A stretch of DNA of 64,000 nucleotides from Actinomadura rudentiformis (GCF_008923185.1 NZ_WBMT01000006.1:62001-126000), one strand, 5' to 3'; shown: positions 45,342 through 55,070, numbered from the stretch's first letter. Program-made: numbers and translations. Notes: a model not told the origin generated them from the letters alone.

Positions 45342-47135
45342 CTAGCCGACGTCGAACCGGGCCAGCAGGCGCATCATCTGCGGCGAGATGCGGGACGTGA
45401 GATGGCTCAGCCGTGCCTCCGGGGTGACGGGAACGACGGCGCGGTTCTTCTGCACCGCCGCCACGATCTCCTTAGCGACGCGCTCGGGGCCGAAGTTGCG
45501 CAAAGCGTAGGCGCGTGCGGCCCGTTCCTGACTCTTGCCCTGCTCCTCTTCCGACCGGCCGACGAACCGCGACGTACGCGTGATGTTGGTGTTGACGATG
45601 CCCGGGCAGATGGCGCTGACCCCGATGCCTTTGCCCGCCAGTTCGGAACGCAGGCACTCGGAGAGCATGAGCACCGCCGCCTTGCTGGTGGCGTACGCGG
45701 GGAGGGTGCGCGAGGGCGTGAACGCAGCGGCGGAAGCGGTGTTGACGATGTGCCCGCCCTGGCCTTGCCCCACCATCTGCGCTCCGAACAGCCGCGAACC
45801 GTGGATGACGCCCCACAGGTTGACGTCCAGGACCCGCCGCCAGTCCTCCACCGAGTGGTCAAGGAACCCGCCCGCCATGCCGATCCCGGCGTTGTTGACC
45901 ACCACCTCGGGCACACCGTGCTCGTGCAGCACCGACTTGGCGAAGTCCTCCATCGCGGCCGGGTCAGAGACGTCGACCTGGAAGGCGTGCGCGTGCGGGC
46001 CGAGCAGCCCGGCCAGCTCGGCGGTGTGCTGCGCAGTGGCAAGGTCGAGGTCCGCAGCCACCACCTCGGCGCCCTGCTGGGCGAACGCCAGGGCGGTCGC
46101 GCGGCCGATGCCGCTTCCCGCGCCGGTGACGACGACGAGCGACCCGTCGAACGGGCGCCGCTCGCGGCTCACCCGGGCCCGGTGCAGCGCGCGTGACTCG
46201 GTCGCGGTGAGCGGGCCGCCCGACACCGCGGTGATGTGCTCGCTGATCCACCGGGCGATGACCTCGGGGTGGCTGCGCGGCAGCCAGTGCCCCGCCGCGA
46301 TGGTGCGCAGCGACAGGTTGGGCACGCGGTCCTGCAGTCCCCCGACCAGGTGCGGCGAGACGAACAGGTCCTTGGTCGGCACGATCACCTGCGTCGGCAC
46401 CTCCGTGCGCCGGTCGCGCGGCCTGCGGAGCCGCTGCAGCATGTTGGCCCGGTAGAGGCCGACGCCTGCGGCGCCGTCGCGGGCGAACGTGCGCGCCGGG
46501 TGCCCCTCGCGCGGCGCGACGCCCTCGCCGATCTCCAGGGCGCGCGTGAACGGCATGGTCAGCCCGGCCCGCCACATCATCTCGGGCACGACCGGGGTCT
46601 GGAAGAAGTAGATGTACCAGGACCGCACGCCCTGTCCCGCCGCGTGCCTGAGGTTGCGCGGCGTGGGCCGGCTCAGCTTGCCGCGCATCCAGTGCCCCAC
46701 GTGATCGAGGCAGGGGCCGGACATCGAGGTGAACGAGGCGAACCGCTCAGGCATCGTGCAGGCGGCCTCCCACGCCTGGATGGAGCCCCAGTCATGACCG
46801 GCGAGGTGCACGGGCCGGTCTGGGCACGTCGCGTCCAGCACCGCGCGCATATCGGCCATCAGGTGGTCGAACGTGTAGCGCTTGCGGCCGAACGGGCGTG
46901 ACGAGGCGCCCGCGCCCCGGACGTCGTAGCGGACCACGTGATAGCGCGCCGCCAGCCGGTCGGCCACCTCGTCCCAGACGGCGTGGGTGTCGGGGTAGCC
47001 GTGCATGAGGAGCACGGTCGGCCGGGAGCGGTCGCCCTGCTCGAAGACGGCGAGGTCGACCCCGTCGCCGCGGACCCGTCGCGCCGTTGTGCACGGGCTC
47101 GGCTTGTGTGGGCTCGTCTCGTGCGCGGTGGTCAT
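45342..47135 (-). CDS. ephD: EphD-type fusion: alpha/beta-hydrolase plus short-chain dehydrogenase
   Basis: A 597-aa two-domain enzyme. Residues about 20-310 form an epoxide-hydrolase-like alpha/beta-hydrolase (LLMHGYPDTHAVWDE, nucleophile Asp in AGHDWGS, His in GHWLPRSHPE). Residues about 328-597 form a classical SDR (VTGAGSGIGRAT, NNAGIGMAGG, catalytic YATSK). The same order is found in mycobacterial EphD, linked to mycolic acid or detoxification chemistry. Actinobacteria without mycolates also carry it, so the substrate is open. ATG with GGGAG upstream. Confidence 0.88.
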   Translation of the reverse strand: MTTAHETSPHKPSPCTTARRVRGDGVDLAVFEQGDRSRPTVLLMHGYPDTHAVWDEVADRLAARYHVVRYDVRGAGASSRPFGRKRYTFDHLMADMRAVLDATCPDRPVHLAGHDWGSIQAWEAACTMPERFASFTSMSGPCLDHVGHWMRGKLSRPTPRNLRHAAGQGVRSWYIYFFQTPVVPEMMWRAGLTMPFTRALEIGEGVAPREGHPARTFARDGAAGVGLYRANMLQRLRRPRDRRTEVPTQVIVPTKDLFVSPHLVGGLQDRVPNLSLRTIAAGHWLPRSHPEVIARWISEHITAVSGGPLTATESRALHRARVSRERRPFDGSLVVVTGAGSGIGRATALAFAQQGAEVVAADLDLATAQHTAELAGLLGPHAHAFQVDVSDPAAMEDFAKSVLHEHGVPEVVVNNAGIGMAGGFLDHSVEDWRRVLDVNLWGVIHGSRLFGAQMVGQGQGGHIVNTASAAAFTPSRTLPAYATSKAAVLMLSECLRSELAGKGIGVSAICPGIVNTNITRTSRFVGRSEEEQGKSQERAARAYALRNFGPERVAKEIVAAVQKNRAVVPVTPEARLSHLTSRISPQMMRLLARFDVG

Positions 47136-47300
47136 GCGGTCTCCCTACGTGCGGCCCAGCGGTGTACGTGCGGCAGGTCGTCGAGCCGGTACGCGTTGCC
47201 GGTGCGGGCGAGCGCCACTCTATTGGACACATCGTTAATTAACCGCTGTTCCCGGACCACGGTCAAGGCGAGACGGTGTGGTGCCTGTCACGCATGCCGA

Positions 47301-47336
47301 AGCCCCGGCCGGGGAGGCGGTGGCCCGGCCGGGGCT
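47301..47336. terminator. Terminator hairpin upstream of ephD
   Basis: Perfect 13-bp stem, AGCCCCGGCCGGG and CCCGGCCGGGGCT, with a 10-nt loop. It lies 39 bp after the stop of the minus-strand PF10118 gene, which it probably terminates. Confidence 0.75.
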
Positions 47337-47374
47337 CTGGCGTCTGTCCCGCACGCGGCGGGGAAGGGTGTGGA

Positions 47375-48307
47375 TCAGTACGGGTCGTAACCCGCTGCGC
47401 GGGCTGCCGGCGACTTCAGAAGGTATTCCAGCGCCTGTGGGGTTGAGCAGATCTGCGAGGGGTGGTGCGACGGTTTGAGATACACCGGTGCCTCGCCGAG
47501 CAGCAGCTTGAGGATCCCCGGCATGTGGCCCTTGCGCACGGACCTGCGGTACGAGCGGTAGACGCGCGGGAACGTCACCTTGCGCTTGATGGTGGGGTCC
47601 TGCTTCAGCAGGTAGAAGCCGCCGCCCATCACGGCCCAGGTGAGGAAGAACAGGGAGACCGCCCAGGCGGCCACGCGCATCGGGTACTTGCCGCCCATCT
47701 GCTGGTAGACGTCGAACACCACGGAGCGATGTTCGACCTCCTCCGCGCCGTGCCAGCGCAGCAGATCCAGCATCGTCGGGTCCACGCCGGCCTCGTCCAG
47801 CCGGTCGTTGTCCATGATCCACTGGCCGAGCACCGCGGTGTAGTGCTCGATGGCGGCGACGGCGGCCAGTTCGAACTGCAGGCGCAGCCGCCACAGGCGC
47901 GGCGACTTCTCCTTGAGCGCCGCCATCTGGACCGGGCGTTCGGCGTTTCCCTGGGCCGCCGGTTCAGTGATCTTGGAAACGTCGATCCCGTTGACCTCCA
48001 GAAGATGCGTCAGCACGCCCTGGTGGGATCGTGCGTGCACCATCTCCTGGCCGATGAATCCCTTGATCTCCGCGAGGAGTTTCGGGTCCTTGATATGCGG
48101 AGTCGCGTCCTTGACGCACTGGATGAACCACTTCTCGCCCTCGGGCAGCACGATGTGGAAGGAATTGATCATGTGGGTCGCGACCGGGTCGCCGGGGATC
48201 CAGTGGAGCGGTGTCTTCTCCCAGTCGAACGAGACGCGTCTGGGCTGGATACGGGGGTGACGCTCGTCGATCTCGACCATCGGTCCCGCTTCGGGAGGCC
48301 CTGCCAT
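47375..48307 (-). CDS. PF10118 metal-dependent hydrolase-like protein
   Basis: A 310-aa helical protein of the family annotated as predicted metal-dependent hydrolase. Conserved acidic and histidine residues appear in QEMVHARSHQ (about 87-96), AIEHYTAVLGQ (about 151-161) and HGAEEVEHRSVVFD (about 185-198), a ferritin-like di-iron pattern (inference). One hydrophobic segment lies near 215-235. The ATG has GAGGAG upstream. Reaction unknown. Confidence 0.8.
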   Translation of the reverse strand: MAGPPEAGPMVEIDERHPRIQPRRVSFDWEKTPLHWIPGDPVATHMINSFHIVLPEGEKWFIQCVKDATPHIKDPKLLAEIKGFIGQEMVHARSHQGVLTHLLEVNGIDVSKITEPAAQGNAERPVQMAALKEKSPRLWRLRLQFELAAVAAIEHYTAVLGQWIMDNDRLDEAGVDPTMLDLLRWHGAEEVEHRSVVFDVYQQMGGKYPMRVAAWAVSLFFLTWAVMGGGFYLLKQDPTIKRKVTFPRVYRSYRRSVRKGHMPGILKLLLGEAPVYLKPSHHPSQICSTPQALEYLLKSPAARAAGYDPY

Positions 48308-48543
48308 TTCCGCTCCTCATACCGGCGCGCCTGGTCACTGGAGCAGCACAAGAACACCGAATCGACGCCATTCAAGATCGTCTTTCGGTGTCCCGGCGAG
48401 GAGATCGCCGAATGGACTGCTGGCACGCCAGTGAACTAGTACGACCGATGCGCTTTCTTGCCTTGCGGCCCACAAGTTACCGACCAGTCTTCATCGGCGG
48501 ATGACAAAAACACCTCGCGAGCGGCGAGGATCGCGGCTGATGA

Positions 48544-49356
48544 TCAGACGGTCACGCGCTGTGCGCCCGTGTAGACGTTCATGGTCTCGCCGCGCAGGAA
48601 GCCGATCAGGGTCATCCCGGCGTCCTCGGCCAGCTCGACCGCGAGCGAGGACGGCGCCGAGACGGCCGCCAGCACCGGGATCCCGGCCAGCATCGCCTTC
48701 TGCGTGAGCTCGAACGAGGCGCGGCCGCTCACCATGAGGATCCGGCCGGTCAGCGGGAGCAGGCCCGCGCGCAGCGCCCAGCCCACGACCTTGTCCACCG
48801 CGTTGTGCCGCCCGACGTCCTCCCGGACGGCCAGCAGGCCGCCCGCCGGGTCGAAGAGCCCGGCCGCGTGCAGGCCGCCGGTGCGGTCGAACACCCGCTG
48901 CGCCTCGCGCAGCCGGTCCGGCAGCCCGGCGAGCACCTTGGGGGTGAGCTCGACGTCGTCGGCCGCGACGTCGTACGGGCGGTCCGCGCGCAGCGCCTCG
49001 ATGCTGGCCTTGCCGCAGACCCCGCACGCGCTCGTCGTGGTGAAGGCGCGTTCCAGCAGCGCGCCCGGCGGCCGGACACCGGCCGCGAGCACCACGTCGA
49101 GGGTGTTCTGCTCGTGGGTGTCGGCGCAGTAGCGCATGCCCGCGAGGTCGCCGGCCCCCGCGATGATCCCCTCGGCGGCAAGGAAGCCCGCCACCAGATC
49201 GAAGTCGTCGCCCGGCGTCCGCATCGTGATGGTGAGCGGGCGGCCGCCGATCCGGATCTCCAGTGGCTCCTCCACCGCCAGCGTGTCGGGCCGCTGCCCG
49301 CGCACCCCGGCGGTGCTCAGCCGCAGTACCGGCTTACGCACCGTGATCCGACCCAT
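48544..49356 (-). CDS. fdhD: Formate dehydrogenase accessory sulfurtransferase FdhD
   Basis: A 270-aa protein that transfers sulfur from a cysteine desulfurase to the Mo/W-bis-MGD cofactor of formate dehydrogenase. The CxxC loop is C111-x2-C114 (ACGVCGKAS), matching the catalytic pair of Escherichia coli FdhD; FDLVAGFLAAEGII and REDVGRHNAVDKVVG are family blocks. No fdh structural gene lies in the window. Probably leaderless (TACGGT 6 nt before the ATG). Confidence 0.93.
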   Translation of the reverse strand: MGRITVRKPVLRLSTAGVRGQRPDTLAVEEPLEIRIGGRPLTITMRTPGDDFDLVAGFLAAEGIIAGAGDLAGMRYCADTHEQNTLDVVLAAGVRPPGALLERAFTTTSACGVCGKASIEALRADRPYDVAADDVELTPKVLAGLPDRLREAQRVFDRTGGLHAAGLFDPAGGLLAVREDVGRHNAVDKVVGWALRAGLLPLTGRILMVSGRASFELTQKAMLAGIPVLAAVSAPSSLAVELAEDAGMTLIGFLRGETMNVYTGAQRVTV

Positions 49357-49362
49357 GTCGTG

Positions 49363-49368
49363 ACCGTA
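49363..49368 (-). promoter_or_regulatory. -10 hexamer for leaderless fdhD transcript
   Basis: Minus-strand TACGGT ends exactly 6 nt before the fdhD ATG. Confidence 0.4.
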
Positions 49369-49404
49369 CTCCCGATGTCCCCGCGGCGCGAAGGGCGGGC
49401 ACCG

Positions 49405-49587
49405 TCATCCGTGCCGGTCGACGTTCCAGTTGGCGACGACGGCGGCGAAGGGCGGGATCACCATCGCGACGACGGACATCGCGATCGCCGCGGGCGGTGA
49501 GAACAGCCGGACGACCGACCAGGCCAGCACGAACAGCGTCAGGCACGTGCCCATCATGATCGCGTAAGCCAGCTTCCGGCCTCTCAT
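49405..49587 (-). CDS. DUF3099 family small membrane protein
   Basis: A 60-aa protein with two transmembrane helices (about 5-27 and 32-52), beginning MRGRKLAYAIMMGTCLTL, characteristic of DUF3099 in actinobacteria. Function unknown. It is 19 bp after the acyl-CoA ligase gene and 49 bp before fdhD on the same strand. Confidence 0.82.
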   Translation of the reverse strand: MRGRKLAYAIMMGTCLTLFVLAWSVVRLFSPPAAIAMSVVAMVIPPFAAVVANWNVDRHG

Positions 49588-49605
49588 GAGTCCACCGTAC
49601 GCCGC

Positions 49606-51423
49606 CTACCTGTAGAGATCCTCAATGGCGTCGCCGTACTTGCCGTGCACGACGCGGCGCTTGAGCTTGAGGGTCGGCGTCAGCTCCTCGCTCTCGGCGG
49701 TCCATTCGGCCGGCAGCAGCCGCCACTTCTTGACCTGCTGGACGCGGGCCAGGCGGGCGTTGGCGTCCTCGACCGCCCGGGCGACCTCCGCGACGACCAG
49801 CGGATGCTCGGCGAGAGCCGCCAGATCAGCCGTGTCGACGCCGTGCGCCGCCGCCCAGACGGGCGCGACCTCGCCGTCCAGGGTCACCAGCGCGACCACG
49901 TAGGGCCGCCGGTCGCCGTACGCGAGCGCCTGGCCGACCAGCGGATGCTCCTTGAGCATGTTCTCGATCATCGACGGGGCGATGTTCTCGCCGCCCGCGG
50001 TGATGATGAGCTCCTTCTTGCGGTCGACCACCGTGAGGAAGCCGTCCTCGTCCAGCACGCCGACGTCGCCGGTGTGCACCCACCCGTCCCCGTCGAGCAG
50101 CTGGGCGGTCGCCTCCGGCCGGTTGAGGTAGCCGGGGGTGCAGGTGGCGCCGCGCACGAGGATCTCGCCGTCCTCGGCCAGCCGCAGTTCCACGCCGTCG
50201 AACGCGCGGCCGACCGTGCCGAGCTTGAACGAGTCGCTGAGGTTGGCCGTGACGGCCCCGGTCGTCTCGGTCATGCCGTACGCGTCGAAGATCTTGAGGC
50301 CGAGCCCGGCGAAGAACCGCGCGACCTCCTCGGGCAGCGGGGCGGCGGCGCTGGAGGCCTGGGCGACCCGGTCGAGACCGAGCAGCGCGCGCATCGGGGT
50401 GAGCACGGCGGCGTCGGCGCGCTCGAACGCGGCGGCGAGCTCCGGCGGGGTGGTGTTGCCGTACTCCAGGCTGCTCACGTACCGGCGGCCGACGTCCAGC
50501 GCACCCTGGACCGCGGCCTTCTTCGCCTCGTCCCGCTCGCCCGCCAGCACCGCCTGGACGCCCGCCATGATCTTCTCCCAGACCCGGGGCACGCCGAAGA
50601 ACGAGTGCGGCCGGACCTCGCGGAGCACGGTGGTGAGCTGTGCGGGGTCCGGGCAGAAGTACACGTGCGAGCCGCGTGCGACCGGCAGGTAGTAGCTGAG
50701 CACCCGGTCGGCGATGTGCGCGAACGGCAGGTAGGAGATGCCGACGCTCCGCTCGGGCAGGACCGAGCTGCGCTCGACCATCACGCACTCGTGCAACGCC
50801 ATCGAGTGCGTGATGATCACACCCTTGGGGTCGCCGGTCGTGCCCGAGGTGTAGAGCAGGGTCGCGGTGCCGGAGGGCGAGACCGCCTGCCAGCGGCGGT
50901 CGACGTCCCCGGGGTCGGCCGCCAGCCGCTCGCGGCCGAGCTCGGTGAACGCCTGCCAGCTCACGAATCGCTCGTCGTCCGGGCAGGCCGCCGCGTCCAC
51001 CACGATGACCTTGCGGAGCGCGGGCAGCTCGTCCAGGACCGGCAGCCACCGGGCGAGCTGGTCCTGGCCGTCCAGGACGGCGTATTTGGCCGAGCAGTCA
51101 CGCGCGACGAAGCCGATCTGGTCGGGTGCCAGGGTCGCGTAGACGGTCGCCGGCACGCCGCCGGCGTGCATCGCCCCCAGATCGGCGAGGACGTGCTCGG
51201 AGCGGTTGGGCATCATCAGCGCCACGACGTCGCCGGGCTCCAGGCCCAGCGCGGCGAATCCGGCGGCCGTCTCCAGTGCCCGCCGCCGCGTCTCGCCCCA
51301 GCTCAGCGTCCGCCATCCGGTGCCGTCGCGATCGGAGTAGGCGGGCAGATCGCAGTGCTCTCGCGCGGTGGCGGCCAGCCTGGTGCAGACCGTCTGTCCC
51401 TCGATGATCCCGGCCTCGTCCAT
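49606..51423 (-). CDS. Long-chain fatty acid-CoA ligase (FadD15-like)
   Basis: A 605-aa AMP-forming acyl-CoA synthetase. ATP/AMP motif LLYTSGTTGDPKGV (about 190-203), YGMTETTGA, and C-terminal DRKKELIITAGGENI and a late lysine (LTPTLKLKRR) define the family; FadD15-type proteins activate long-chain fatty acids. The ATG follows AAGGGG. A 16-bp palindrome 20 bp upstream is a likely repressor site. Confidence 0.9.
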   Translation of the reverse strand: MDEAGIIEGQTVCTRLAATAREHCDLPAYSDRDGTGWRTLSWGETRRRALETAAGFAALGLEPGDVVALMMPNRSEHVLADLGAMHAGGVPATVYATLAPDQIGFVARDCSAKYAVLDGQDQLARWLPVLDELPALRKVIVVDAAACPDDERFVSWQAFTELGRERLAADPGDVDRRWQAVSPSGTATLLYTSGTTGDPKGVIITHSMALHECVMVERSSVLPERSVGISYLPFAHIADRVLSYYLPVARGSHVYFCPDPAQLTTVLREVRPHSFFGVPRVWEKIMAGVQAVLAGERDEAKKAAVQGALDVGRRYVSSLEYGNTTPPELAAAFERADAAVLTPMRALLGLDRVAQASSAAAPLPEEVARFFAGLGLKIFDAYGMTETTGAVTANLSDSFKLGTVGRAFDGVELRLAEDGEILVRGATCTPGYLNRPEATAQLLDGDGWVHTGDVGVLDEDGFLTVVDRKKELIITAGGENIAPSMIENMLKEHPLVGQALAYGDRRPYVVALVTLDGEVAPVWAAAHGVDTADLAALAEHPLVVAEVARAVEDANARLARVQQVKKWRLLPAEWTAESEELTPTLKLKRRVVHGKYGDAIEDLYR

Positions 51424-51442
51424 GTGCGCGCCCCTTCGGTGG

Positions 51443-51458
51443 AAGTAACTGGTTACTT
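51443..51458. promoter_or_regulatory. Palindromic operator upstream of the acyl-CoA ligase gene
   Basis: AAGTAACTGGTTACTT has perfect 7-bp arms around TG, 20 bp before the ATG. The form fits a TetR-family fatty-acid regulator; the protein is not identified here. Confidence 0.6.
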
Positions 51459-51622
51459 GCAGAGCAGGATCGCATCATGCCGAACGGGGTTCGGGCAAGG
51501 GTCCGCGCGGCGGTGACACCGGCCTCGCGTGGGGGGCGGCGGTGCTGGTCGCGGCCGGAAGTGGTCCGTCCGTAGCCGGACCGGCACGGTCCGCTTCTTG
51601 ATCATTTAGGTGGGTGGTGGGA

Positions 51623-51628
51623 TAGGTT
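51623..51628 (+). promoter_or_regulatory. -10 hexamer for leaderless selD transcript
   Basis: TAGGTT lies exactly 6 nt before GTG 51635, with no ribosome site. Confidence 0.45.
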
Positions 51629-51634
51629 CCCGCT

Positions 51635-52633
51635 GTGGACTCCGTGCCGGCCGGCCTTCGCCTGACCCAGTACGCCCGCGGCGGGGGATGCGCCTGCAAG
51701 ATCCCGCCGGGAGAGCTCGAGGACGCCGTCGCCGGGCTCTCCGGGGCGGCCGTTCCGGACGCCCTCCTGATGGGCGCGGCGGACGGGGACGACGCCGCCG
51801 TGCTCCGGATCGAGGGCGGCCGCGCGGTCGTCTCCACCGCCGACTTCTTCACCCCGGTGGTCGACGACGCCTACGACTGGGGCCGCATCGCGGCGGCCAA
51901 CGCGCTCTCGGACGTCTACGCCGTGGGCGGCGAGCCCGTCATGGCGATCAACCTCCTGGGCTGGCCGCGGGACGCGCTGCCGTGGGAGGTGGCCAAGGAG
52001 GTGCTGCGCGGCGGCCGCGACGTCGCGGCTTCGGCGGGCTGCCCGATCGCGGGCGGCCACAGCATCGACGACCCGGAGCCCAAGTACGGCCTCGCCGTCA
52101 CCGGGACCGCCGATCCCAGCCGGTTGCTCCGGCTGGACGCGGGCCGCCCGGGGACGCCGCTGTCGCTGACCAAACCGCTCGGCATCGGGGTGCTGAACGC
52201 CCGCCACAAGGCCACCGGAGAGGTGTTCGGCCAGGCCGTCGATGTCATGACCACGCTGAACGTCGTGGCGAGCCGGCTCGCCCTGGAACGCGACATCCGC
52301 TGCGCCACCGACGTCACCGGCTTCGGCCTGCTCGGGCACCTCTACAAGCTGGCACGCGCGAGCGGTGTCACGGCCGTGGTGAACGCGGCGGCCGTGCCCT
52401 ATCTGGACGGCGCCCGCGACGCGGTGCGCGACGGCTTCATCCCGGGAGGCTCCCGGCGCAACCTCGCCTGGGTCGCGCCGCATACCGACTTCGGCCGGAT
52501 CGCCGAGGCCGAACGGCTGCTGCTGGCCGACGCGCAGACCTCCGGCGGCCTCCTGGTCGCGGGCGAGATCCCCGGTGCACCGGTGGTGGGTGAGCTGGTC
52601 GGGCGGGGCAGGCACACCCTCGTGGTGCGCTAG
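51635..52633 (+). CDS. selD: Selenide, water dikinase (selenophosphate synthetase)
   Basis: A 332-aa enzyme making selenophosphate from selenide and ATP. The N-terminal active-site loop has C19, C21 and K22 (GGCACKI), so this is the cysteine form, not a selenoprotein. ATP-binding blocks ADGDDAAVL, FTPVVDD, NALSDVYAVGG and TDVTGFGLLGH are present. Selenophosphate feeds SelA at 57237-58529. Isolated from selAB by GlsB, PrpE, MFS and MarR genes. Confidence 0.94.
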   Translation: MDSVPAGLRLTQYARGGGCACKIPPGELEDAVAGLSGAAVPDALLMGAADGDDAAVLRIEGGRAVVSTADFFTPVVDDAYDWGRIAAANALSDVYAVGGEPVMAINLLGWPRDALPWEVAKEVLRGGRDVAASAGCPIAGGHSIDDPEPKYGLAVTGTADPSRLLRLDAGRPGTPLSLTKPLGIGVLNARHKATGEVFGQAVDVMTTLNVVASRLALERDIRCATDVTGFGLLGHLYKLARASGVTAVVNAAAVPYLDGARDAVRDGFIPGGSRRNLAWVAPHTDFGRIAEAERLLLADAQTSGGLLVAGEIPGAPVVGELVGRGRHTLVVR

Positions 52634-52754
52634 CCGTACCGGCCGGGCAGGTCCCGGTGCGCCCCGTTCGTGTCAATGATCCCCACCTTGGGTATTCACC
52701 CGGTGGCGCTCCGCAGTCGAGCGGGGCGGTCACCACACGACCGAGGGAGCGGAA

Positions 52755-53027
52755 ATGACCATCGGGGGGATTATCACCGCCCTTGTCTTCGGGGCCATCA
52801 TCGGCGCCATCGGGCGCCTGATCGTGCCGGGCAAGCAGAGCATGCCCGTCTGGCTCACCGTCGCCGTCGGCATCATCGCCGCGTTCGCCGGAACGGGCCT
52901 CGCGCACCTGTTCGACCTGAAGACCTCCGGCTGGAACTTCTGGGAGACGATCTTCCAGATCGCCTTCGCGGTGGTCGGCGTCTACCTGGTGGCGGCGTTC
53001 TGGCCCAGGAAGTCCGCGAACTACTGA
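52755..53027 (+). CDS. GlsB/YeaQ/YmgE family stress response membrane protein
   Basis: A 90-aa protein with three transmembrane segments and Gly-rich helices (GGIITALVFGAIIGAIGRLI). Homologues are transglycosylase-associated or general stress proteins without a defined activity. ATG with GAGGGAG upstream. Confidence 0.85.
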   Translation: MTIGGIITALVFGAIIGAIGRLIVPGKQSMPVWLTVAVGIIAAFAGTGLAHLFDLKTSGWNFWETIFQIAFAVVGVYLVAAFWPRKSANY

Positions 53028-53077
53028 CCCGGCGGCCGTTACCGACCCCGGTGGCGGCCACCGCGACCCGGTGGCGG

Positions 53078-54964
53078 CTACCGACCCGGTGGCCGCAGGA
53101 CGGGCCGGAGCTCGTCGAGCACGGCCGGGTCCTCGATCGTCGACGGCGCCGTCACGTCCTGGCCGTCGGCGATGCCGCGCATCGCGCCGCGCAGGATCTT
53201 GCCCGAGCGGGTCTTGGGCAGGGCCGGCACGACCGAGATCTCCTTGAGCGCGGCGACCGGTCCGACCTGCTCGCGGACCATCGCCACCAGTTCGCCGCGG
53301 AGGGTCTCACCGTCGACCTCGGCACCGCTCTTGAGCACGACCAGGCCGCGGGGCACCTGGCCCTTGAGCTCGTCGTGGACGCCGATCACGGCGCATTCGG
53401 CCACCGCCGGGTGGGCCGCGATGACCTCTTCCATCGTGCCGGTGGACAGCCGGTGCCCCGCCACGTTGATGACGTCGTCGGTGCGGCCCATGACCCAGAC
53501 GTAGCCGTCCTCGTCCACGCGGCCGCCGTCGCCGGTCAGGTAGTGACCCGGGTAGCGGGTGAGGTAGGACTCGACGAAGCGCTCGTCGTCCTGCCACAAC
53601 GTGGACAGGGTGCCCGGCGGCAGAGGCAGCCGGACCACGATGTCGCCGTCGGTGCCGGGGGCGGCGCCGGTGCCGTCCGGCGCCAGCACGCGGACGTCGT
53701 ACCCGGGCACCGCCACGGTGGGGGAGCCGGGCTTCACCGGCATCGGCTCCAGGCCCCGCAGGTTCGCCACGATGGGCCAGCCGGTCTCGGTCTGCCACCA
53801 GTGGTCGATGACCGGCTTGTCCAGCACCCGTGCCGCCCAGTGGTAGGTGTCGGGGTCCAGCCGCTCTCCGGCCAGGAAGAGGGTGTCCATGGCCGACAGG
53901 TCGTACCCAGCGAGCAACGCCCCGTCCGGATCCTCCTTCTTGACGGCCCGGATGGCGGTGGGGGCGGTGAAGAGCGCCTTGACCCGGTGTTGCGAGGCGA
54001 CCCGCCAGAAGGCCCCGGCGTCCGGCGTGCCCACGGGCTTGCCCTCGTACAGGACGGTCGCGCAGCCGGTGAGCAGCGGCGCGTACACGATGTAGGAGTG
54101 GCCGACGACCCAGCCGACGTCGGAGGCCGCCCAGAACACGTCCCCGGGGCCGACGCCGTAGATGTTCTCCATCGACCAGCGCAGCGCCACGGCGTGTCCG
54201 CCATTGTCACGGACCACGCCCTTCGGGCGGCCGGTGGTGCCCGACGTGTAGAGGATGTAGAGCGGGTCGGTGGCGGCGACCGGGACGCAGTCCGCGGGCA
54301 CCGCCTGCGCGACCGCCTCGTCCCAGTCGATGTCGCGCGGCCGGACCAGATCGGCGTGCAGCTGCGGCCGCTGCCGGACGACGCACCGGTCGACCTTGTG
54401 CGTGGCCAGCTCCAGCGCCTTGTCCAGGAGCGGCTTGTACGCGACGATCCGGCCGCCCTCGATGCCGCAGGACGCCGACACCACGACCTTGGGCCGCGCA
54501 TGGTCGATCCGTACCGCCAGCTCCTTGGCCGCGAACCCGCCGAACACCACTGAATGCACCGCGCCCAGCCGGGCGCAGGCGAGCATGGCGATGACCGCCT
54601 CCGGGATCATCGGCAGGTAGATGACCACTCGGTCGCCGCGGTCGACGCCGAGCTCGCGCAGGGCGCCGGCGAACCGCGCCACCAGGTCGGTCAGCTGGCG
54701 GAAGGTGTAGGTCGCGACGGTGCCGGTGACCGGGCTGTCGTAGATCAGCGCGGCCTGGTCGCCGCGGCCGTCCTCCACGTGCCGGTCCAGCGCGTTGTCG
54801 CAGGTGTTGAGCTCACCGCCGGTGAACCAGCGGTAGAACGGCGGCGCCCCGTCGTCGAGCACGCGGTCCGGCGGCACCAGCCACCGGATGTCGCGCGCGG
54901 CGAGCCCCCAGAACCGGGTGGGGTCGGCGATGCTGCGTTCGTACGCGGCCGCGTAGGCGCCCAT
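53078..54964 (-). CDS. prpE: Propionyl-CoA synthetase (acyl-CoA synthetase, PrpE type)
   Basis: A 628-aa AMP-forming short-chain acyl-CoA synthetase. N-terminal WFTGGELNTCDNALDRHV, ATP motif YILYTSGTTGRPKGVV, WQTETGWP, GRTDDVINVAGHRLSTG and the catalytic lysine in KTRSGKILR are present. The blocks fit PrpE rather than acetyl-CoA synthetase, although acetate may also be used. ATG 54964 is chosen because GGAGGTTGTC precedes it. Regulated by an unknown factor; KTRSGK is the usual acetylation site controlled by sirtuins (a sirtuin lies at 37.7 kb). Confidence 0.88.
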   Translation of the reverse strand: MGAYAAAYERSIADPTRFWGLAARDIRWLVPPDRVLDDGAPPFYRWFTGGELNTCDNALDRHVEDGRGDQAALIYDSPVTGTVATYTFRQLTDLVARFAGALRELGVDRGDRVVIYLPMIPEAVIAMLACARLGAVHSVVFGGFAAKELAVRIDHARPKVVVSASCGIEGGRIVAYKPLLDKALELATHKVDRCVVRQRPQLHADLVRPRDIDWDEAVAQAVPADCVPVAATDPLYILYTSGTTGRPKGVVRDNGGHAVALRWSMENIYGVGPGDVFWAASDVGWVVGHSYIVYAPLLTGCATVLYEGKPVGTPDAGAFWRVASQHRVKALFTAPTAIRAVKKEDPDGALLAGYDLSAMDTLFLAGERLDPDTYHWAARVLDKPVIDHWWQTETGWPIVANLRGLEPMPVKPGSPTVAVPGYDVRVLAPDGTGAAPGTDGDIVVRLPLPPGTLSTLWQDDERFVESYLTRYPGHYLTGDGGRVDEDGYVWVMGRTDDVINVAGHRLSTGTMEEVIAAHPAVAECAVIGVHDELKGQVPRGLVVLKSGAEVDGETLRGELVAMVREQVGPVAALKEISVVPALPKTRSGKILRGAMRGIADGQDVTAPSTIEDPAVLDELRPVLRPPGR

Positions 54965-55070
54965 GACAACCTCCGGTTCAGGTGCCCTGCTTCTCTTCTC
55001 CACAGAGTCCCGCAGCCCCAATTGCCCATTCGGGGCGTCCCCCTATTGGGTCGGGCCGGAGGCCGGTTCG

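Noticed and set aside
47233..47242. GTTAATTAAC palindrome upstream of ephD as an operator
   Set aside because: Only 10 bp of A/T-rich self-complementarity, about 100 bp from the start, with no nearby regulator. Too weak to list.
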